Positions 56,986 to 64,000 of a stretch of DNA of 64,000 bases are shown here, one piece after another (position 1 is the first letter of the stretch; every line of letters starts with the position of its first letter). Position numbers and translations under genes: made by a program. Origin of the DNA: Marinomonas spartinae (lineage in GTDB: Bacteria > Pseudomonadota > Gammaproteobacteria > Pseudomonadales > Marinomonadaceae); assembly GCF_900089775.1 (NCBI RefSeq), contig NZ_FLOB01000002.1, positions 434,001-498,000 of the forward strand. The letters run 5' to 3'. The notes under the pieces are model-generated. The model was not told where the DNA came from. It saw only the letters and a program-made list of their open reading frames with translations, and searched no databases.

Positions 56986-58104
56986 ATGAAAGAACAAATT
57001 TATCCTAAAAATGCTTGGTATGTGGCTGCGATGTCCGATGAGGTTGCAGGCAGTAAACCGCTAGGGCGCAAGATCTGTGGTGAGAGTATCGCTTTTTATC
57101 GTTCACACGATAATGAGATTGCCGCTGTATTGGACTTTTGTCCTCATCGAGGGGCTGCTTTATCGTTGGGCTATGTGGAAGACGGACTGTTAGTCTGTGG
57201 TTACCATGGCTTGAAGATGGGGGCGGATGGTAAAACGAAAGAGATGCCACTGCAGCGTGTGCAAGGCTTTCCTTGTATGAAGTCTTACGCGGTTGAAGAG
57301 CGCTACGGATTCATTTGGGTTTGGCCTGGCGATCAAACCAAAGCCGATAAAGAGTTGATTCCGCACCTTGAATGGGCTGTGAGCCCCGAATGGGCTTATG
57401 GTGGTGGGTTATACCACATCAATTGCGATTATCGCTTAATGGTTGATAACCTGATGGATTTGACCCACGAAACCTATGTACATGCCACCAGTATCGGCCA
57501 AAAAGAAATCGATGAATCACCTGTATCAACCAAAGTAGAAGGCGATACTGTCATTACTAGTCGGTATATGGAAAATATTATGGCTCCGCCATTCTGGAAA
57601 GCCGCTCTTCGAGCTAACGGTTTAGCCGATGATGTGCCTGTAGATCGTTGGCAAATCTGTCGATTTACCCCGCCTTCCCATGTACTAATTGATGTTGGTG
57701 TTGCCCACGCTGGTCATGGTGGTTTTGAAGCACCAGCAAACAAAAAAGCTGGTAGTGTTGTGGTGGACTTCATTACTCCTGAAACCGAAACCTCTATCTG
57801 GTATTTTTGGGGAATGGCACGACACTTTAAGCCCGAAGATCAAGCCTTAACGGACTCTATTCGTGAAGGACAGGGCAAAATTTTTGCTGAAGATTTAGAG
57901 GTGTTGGAGCGTCAACAAGAGAATTTACTGGCTTTTCCTGACTATCAGCTATTAAAACTTGATATTGATGCCGGAGGGGTACAATCTCGCCGTGTTATTA
58001 ATCGTATTATCAATGAGGAAATAGCACAGCAGGAGCAAGCAAATCCGTCTAAGCGTTCGTCTGGTAAGCAACAATCTGCGCCATTACAGGAAGTGTCTTT
58101 TTAA
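56986..58104 (+). CDS. vanA: Vanillate O-demethylase, oxygenase subunit
   Basis: Rieske non-heme iron monooxygenase that converts vanillate to protocatechuate and formaldehyde. 372 residues. Rieske ligands Cys52-x-His54 (CPHRG) and Cys71-x2-His74 (CGYHG); mononuclear iron motif DNLMDLTHETYVH with His161 and His166. The start ATG at 56986 follows AAAGGAGAG and gives the family N-terminus (YPKNAWYVAAMSDEV). The last ~25 residues are a polar tail. Needs VanB, encoded 165 bases downstream. Confidence 0.95.
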   Translation: MKEQIYPKNAWYVAAMSDEVAGSKPLGRKICGESIAFYRSHDNEIAAVLDFCPHRGAALSLGYVEDGLLVCGYHGLKMGADGKTKEMPLQRVQGFPCMKSYAVEERYGFIWVWPGDQTKADKELIPHLEWAVSPEWAYGGGLYHINCDYRLMVDNLMDLTHETYVHATSIGQKEIDESPVSTKVEGDTVITSRYMENIMAPPFWKAALRANGLADDVPVDRWQICRFTPPSHVLIDVGVAHAGHGGFEAPANKKAGSVVVDFITPETETSIWYFWGMARHFKPEDQALTDSIREGQGKIFAEDLEVLERQQENLLAFPDYQLLKLDIDAGGVQSRRVINRIINEEIAQQEQANPSKRSSGKQQSAPLQEVSF

Positions 58105-58134
58105 AAGCACGTAATGTGAGCTAGATTAATAGTG

Positions 58135-58181
58135 AGACTTTTGCGGTATGTTAACGAGGTGGTTTTCTACCGTAAAAGTCT
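58135..58181 (+). other. Large hairpin between vanA and vanB
   Basis: AGACTTTTGCGGTA (58135-58148) pairs with TACCGTAAAAGTCT (58168-58181) along 14 positions with one G-U, loop 19 bases. No T tract follows. It lies 30 bases after vanA, in the 165-base gap, and could stabilise the vanA message or reduce vanB expression. Confidence 0.6.
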
Positions 58182-58269
58182 TAGACGAGTGATTTAAATC
58201 TTATAGCCAGAATGTAAAAGGGTATGTATGAGTTTCCTTTGCTTAGTTCGGCTTTTTGTAGGGGGATGA

Positions 58270-59226
58270 ATGATTCCTGTTGTTGTTAGAAATTGTGTAG
58301 AAGAAGCTCGGAATGTTGTACGTCTTGTTTTAGGTAGTCAAGACGGCTCTGCTTTACCGCCTTATGAAGCGGGTGCTCATATTGATCTTCATTTACCAAG
58401 TGGTTTGATTCGTCAATATTCCTTATGCCGTATGCAGTCAGACCCTCAATATTATGAAATTGCGGTGCTGAAAGATTCCCTATCTCGTGGTGGTTCCAGA
58501 GAAGTACACACCCTAAACATAGGGGATGAGCTGAATATCAGTGCCCCACGTAATCATTTTTCACTGGCAAAAACTAAGCGCAAAGCCCTGTTAATTGCGG
58601 GTGGTATTGGTGTAACACCATTGCTTCCAATGGCTCAGCAGTTGCACAAAATGGGCTTGCCATTTGAGTTTCACTATTGTGCTAAGTCTCCTGACACTGC
58701 TGCGTTTGCTAAGGCGCTTGAGTCTGGTTCGTTTTCCGACAAAATGCATTTTCACTATAGCCAAGTACCGACATCTGGTCGTATGGATGTGGTCAATGTA
58801 CTGTCTCAAAATGCTATGGACGGCGAGTTGTATGTCTGTGGTCCTGCTGATTTTATCACTCATATTATCCAGCAAGCAGAGAATCTAGGTTGGCCTGATG
58901 AGCGAGTACATCGTGAATATTTTACGGCCCCAGATTTGGCAGAAGGTGATGTGGACAATACGGCGTTCAAAGTGAAAATTGCCAGCACGGGCGAGTTGTT
59001 AGACGTGGCAGAAGATCAAACGATTTTTCAAGTGTTGGAGAGCAATGGTGTCTTTGTTCCCGTCTCTTGTGAGTCAGGTGTCTGTGGTACCTGCCAAACG
59101 GGGGTTATAAGTGGCACACCCGATCACCGTGATGTGTTTCTAACGGATAAAGAGCATACCGAAGGGAAGCTTATTATGCCTTGTTGTTCGCGCTCTAAAA
59201 GCCCGGTGATTGAGCTGGATTTATAG
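58270..59226 (+). CDS. vanB: Vanillate O-demethylase, reductase subunit
   Basis: Passes electrons from NAD(P)H to VanA. 318 residues of the phthalate dioxygenase reductase class: flavin domain (RQYSLCR, about 1-95), nucleotide-binding domain with GGIGVTPLLPMA and YVCGPADF, and a C-terminal plant-type 2Fe-2S ferredoxin with Cys267, Cys272, Cys275 and Cys305. ATG at 58270 follows GGGGGATGA. Separated from vanA by a 165-base gap with a large hairpin. Confidence 0.95.
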   Translation: MIPVVVRNCVEEARNVVRLVLGSQDGSALPPYEAGAHIDLHLPSGLIRQYSLCRMQSDPQYYEIAVLKDSLSRGGSREVHTLNIGDELNISAPRNHFSLAKTKRKALLIAGGIGVTPLLPMAQQLHKMGLPFEFHYCAKSPDTAAFAKALESGSFSDKMHFHYSQVPTSGRMDVVNVLSQNAMDGELYVCGPADFITHIIQQAENLGWPDERVHREYFTAPDLAEGDVDNTAFKVKIASTGELLDVAEDQTIFQVLESNGVFVPVSCESGVCGTCQTGVISGTPDHRDVFLTDKEHTEGKLIMPCCSRSKSPVIELDL

Positions 59227-59307
59227 CCTTATCTCACACTTGTTATCTATATTGTCTTTGTTTATACCGTATTCGGTTGGCTTGACGTAAATCCGTTGTG
59301 TTTTACA

Positions 59308-59336
59308 TTGAGCCAACTGGCTGGCAATGCTATTAT
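59308..59336 (+). promoter_or_regulatory. Candidate pyrG promoter
   Basis: TTGAGC, 17-base spacer, TATTAT with an upstream TG (TGC before -10, extended type). The spacer holds AGCCA/TGGCT inverted repeat (59311-59322). A second, weaker pair TTGACG (59282) and TACATT (59304) lies just upstream. Transcription would start near 59343, about 70 bases before pyrG. Confidence 0.5.
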
Positions 59337-59407
59337 ATCCTCCCGTCCTGAAGGGGTAATTCCTTTCATCATTAAATGTCACTTTTTCATATTTTAAGGC
59401 GGGTTAA

Positions 59408-61048
<1,641 letters not shown>

Positions 61049-61072
61049 GTCGAGCAAATAGGCTGTTTGTGA

Positions 61073-62401
<1,329 letters not shown>

Positions 62402-62414
62402 TTTGTAAAAACTT

Positions 62415-62445
62415 AAAAAAGGGAGGACTCTGTTCTCCCTTTTTT
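62415..62445 (+). terminator. Intrinsic terminator after eno
   Basis: Perfect 11-bp stem AAAAAAGGGAG/CTCCCTTTTTT with a nine-base loop; 13 bases past the eno stop. Confidence 0.92.
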
Positions 62446-62507
62446 ATTTTGTTTTTAGCGAAATCCTTCGATAATAGGGACTCGTTTTGTTATCTGCTGA
62501 GGGCGTT

Positions 62508-62783
62508 ATGCCACGTTTATTATTTGTTTTGTTTGCATTGGCTATTGGCTACCAGTCTTATCATTTGTACTACGGTGATCAGGGTGTGAAGCGCCAAGAA
62601 GAATTGGCGAAACAAATTGCCTATCAGGAGCGTGTGAATTTGCATCTTAAGCAGCGTAATGAAGCACTAAGAGCACAAGTAGATGATCTTCGCTCGGGAG
62701 AAGAGGCCGTAGAGGAGCATATCCGTACGGATCTTCAATATATTAAAAACGGCGAAGTGTTTTATCGGATAGTCGACAAATGA
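62508..62783 (+). CDS. ftsB: Cell division protein FtsB
   Basis: Bitopic divisome protein that partners FtsL and FtsQ and signals septal wall synthesis. 91 residues: one membrane helix (about 4-20), then a periplasmic coiled coil (GVKRQEELAKQIAYQERVNL, RNEALRAQVDDL) and the C-terminal IRTDLQYIKNGEVFYRIV. ATG at 62508 has GAGGG upstream; a TTG seven codons earlier is rejected. Overlaps ispD by four bases (ATGA), the conserved eno-ftsB-ispD-ispF order. Confidence 0.94.
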   Translation: MPRLLFVLFALAIGYQSYHLYYGDQGVKRQEELAKQIAYQERVNLHLKQRNEALRAQVDDLRSGEEAVEEHIRTDLQYIKNGEVFYRIVDK

Positions 62784-63487
62784 TACAACCTCTTTGGGTT
62801 ATTATTCCCGCTGCTGGCATTGGCCAGCGAATGAAGGCTGATTGCCCTAAGCAATATCTCTCTCTATTGGGCAAAACCATTTTGGATCGTACCGTAGCTA
62901 TTTTTGTGAACCACCCGATGATAGCAGGGGTTGCGGTTGGGCTTGGAGAGCAGGATGGGTACTGGGCGGACTCCTCATGGGTCAGTCACCCCCGTGTGTT
63001 TACTTATCACGGAGGTATGGAGCGTTCGGATACCGTCTTAAAGGGACTAGAATATTTATTGCAAGCTCAACAGGTTACTGAGCAGGATGTGTTAGTACAC
63101 GATGCTGCAAGGCCATTATTAAGCCAAAGTGCACTAGAACGTATCATTTTACATCAAGGTGTCCAAGGGGCTATTTTGGCGATGCCTGCTCGGGATACGA
63201 TTAAGCAACAAAAAGCTAATGGTAAGATACAAGCTACACTCAACCGCGATGCTATCTGGCTGGCTCAAACGCCACAAAAATTTCCTGCCAGTGATTTGCT
63301 ACAGGCGTTACGGAATGTTCAGACACAGGGCGTGGCGATTACCGATGAATGCTCTGCGATGGAATATACTGGGTGGCAGCCTGATCTCGTGCTGGGGGAA
63401 AGCACAAACATCAAAGTGACCTTTCCAGAAGATTTGTTTATTGCAGAAGCGCTCGTCTCGCATAATATTAACTCAATCAGCAAATAG
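62780..63487 (+). CDS. ispD: 2-C-methyl-D-erythritol 4-phosphate cytidylyltransferase
   Basis: Third MEP-pathway step, making CDP-methylerythritol. 235 residues. Nucleotide-binding IIPAAGIGQRMKADCPKQYL, then VLVHDAARPLL and LNRDAIWLAQTPQKF with the catalytic basic residues, and TDECSAMEYTG. Coupled to ftsB by an ATGA overlap; ispF follows after 23 bases. Confidence 0.97.
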   Translation: MIQPLWVIIPAAGIGQRMKADCPKQYLSLLGKTILDRTVAIFVNHPMIAGVAVGLGEQDGYWADSSWVSHPRVFTYHGGMERSDTVLKGLEYLLQAQQVTEQDVLVHDAARPLLSQSALERIILHQGVQGAILAMPARDTIKQQKANGKIQATLNRDAIWLAQTPQKFPASDLLQALRNVQTQGVAITDECSAMEYTGWQPDLVLGESTNIKVTFPEDLFIAEALVSHNINSISK

Positions 63488-63510
63488 AGATATAGATAGG
63501 AGGAATTGTC

Positions 63511-63996
63511 ATGGTGCCTTTTCGGATAGGTCATGGTTTTGATGTACATAAATTTGGAGAAGGCGACCACATTATTTTGGGAGGAGAACGTATTGCTTAC
63601 TCGCAAGGTTTGCTTGCCCACTCTGATGGTGACGTGGTGTTGCATGCCTTAACCGATGCACTGCTAGGCGCTGCGGCGTTAGGCGACATAGGGAAACACT
63701 TTCCAGATACTGATGCGGCTTTTGAAGGTGCGAATAGCCGCTTGTTATTAAAAAAGGCGTATCAAGAAATTCAAAAGCTAGGTTTTTCCGTAGGTAATGT
63801 CGATGTAACCATTATTGCCCAAGCGCCCAAAATGCGTCCGCATATCGATGCGATGCGGGCGAACATCGCAGAGGATCTTTCAATTGATATCGGGGCGGTC
63901 AATGTGAAGGCAACAACGACAGAAAAGCTCGGTTTTACGGGACGCAAAGAAGGCATTGCTGTGGAAGCGGTAGCGCTTATTTACCAGCCAGCATAA
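63511..63996 (+). CDS. ispF: 2-C-methyl-D-erythritol 2,4-cyclodiphosphate synthase
   Basis: Fifth MEP-pathway step. 161 residues, complete just inside the window. Zinc ligands in [12 protein letters not shown], the [20 protein letters not shown] motif, [14 protein letters not shown] and the [16 protein letters not shown] stretch. ATG has AGGAGGA upstream. Together with dxr and ispD, three MEP-pathway genes lie in this window. Confidence 0.98.
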   Translation: MVPFRIGHGFDVHKFGEGDHIILGGERIAYSQGLLAHSDGDVVLHALTDALLGAAALGDIGKHFPDTDAAFEGANSRLLLKKAYQEIQKLGFSVGNVDVTIIAQAPKMRPHIDAMRANIAEDLSIDIGAVNVKATTTEKLGFTGRKEGIAVEAVALIYQPA

Positions 63997-64000
63997 TCTG

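Noticed and set aside
48948..59352. 12-base repeat TCCCGTCCTGAA before tilS (48948) and before pyrG (59341), on both sides of the accessory stretch
   Set aside because: Tempting as an insertion footprint, but many 12-base matches are expected by chance in 64 kb, the left copy lies before tilS rather than at the border, and flanking bases do not match.

Overview
The window is a contiguous piece of a gammaproteobacterial chromosome. Gene content and order, with long blocks shared with Pseudomonas and relatives, moderate base composition, and protein sequences close to but distinct from Pseudomonas suggest an Oceanospirillales bacterium; Marinomonas is my best guess, made from memory of gene order and not from a search. 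Almost all of it is densely packed housekeeping DNA with short overlaps between genes. I see no rRNA, tRNA, CRISPR array, insertion sequence or prophage.

Layout. 1-4768 (+): lepA (3' part), lepB, rnc, era, recO, acpS (protein export, RNA processing, ribosome assembly, recombination, ACP activation); pdxJ, often between recO and acpS, is absent. 4749-7887 (-): a BarA/GacS-type hybrid kinase and a small lipoprotein. 8021-16174 (+): cysM, rlmD, relA, mazG, ppc. 16400-19051 (+): adk, tsaB, a 470-base gap, rsmJ. 19092-20716: slyX (-), a membrane-anchored cold-shock-domain protein (+), tpx (+) and a perfect palindromic bidirectional terminator. 20735-29829 (mostly -): panD, two unknown small genes, dapE, a tiny lipoprotein (+), yffB, dapD, dapC, glnD, map, which links lysine/peptidoglycan precursor synthesis to nitrogen sensing and methionine removal. 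30213-50319 (+): the classic run rpsB-tsf-pyrH-frr-uppS-cdsA-dxr-rseP-bamA-skp-lpxD-fabZ-lpxA-lpxB-rnhB-dnaE-accA-tilS, covering translation factors, isoprenoid/phospholipid precursors, outer-membrane assembly, lipid A, replication and fatty acid synthesis. 59414-63996 (+): pyrG-eno-ftsB-ispD-ispF; kdsA, often between pyrG and eno, is absent.

The accessory part is 50331-59226, between tilS and pyrG. It holds a D-2-hydroxyacid dehydrogenase, an AaeX/AaeA/AaeB-like efflux set, a P-loop kinase, a small unknown protein, a VanR-like GntR regulator and the vanA/vanB vanillate demethylase genes. The vanR-vanA divergent region carries one perfect and one near-perfect copy of the palindrome ATTGGATCCAAT, which I recognise as the VanR operator known from Caulobacter. 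Together they look like a module for using and exporting lignin-type aromatic acids, placed inside a conserved core block.

Most transcription units end in clear intrinsic terminators (after tsaB, tpx/panD, rpsB, tsf, frr, lpxA, accA and eno). The rpsB leader holds a probable S2-type autoregulatory structure behind a promoter with a GC-rich discriminator. Many essential genes start at TTG or GTG. I did not find a convincing wholly new multi-gene system. The items most worth a second look are the membrane-tethered cold-shock protein, the conserved VanR operators and vanA-vanB hairpin, and the unknown small genes beside barA and dapE.
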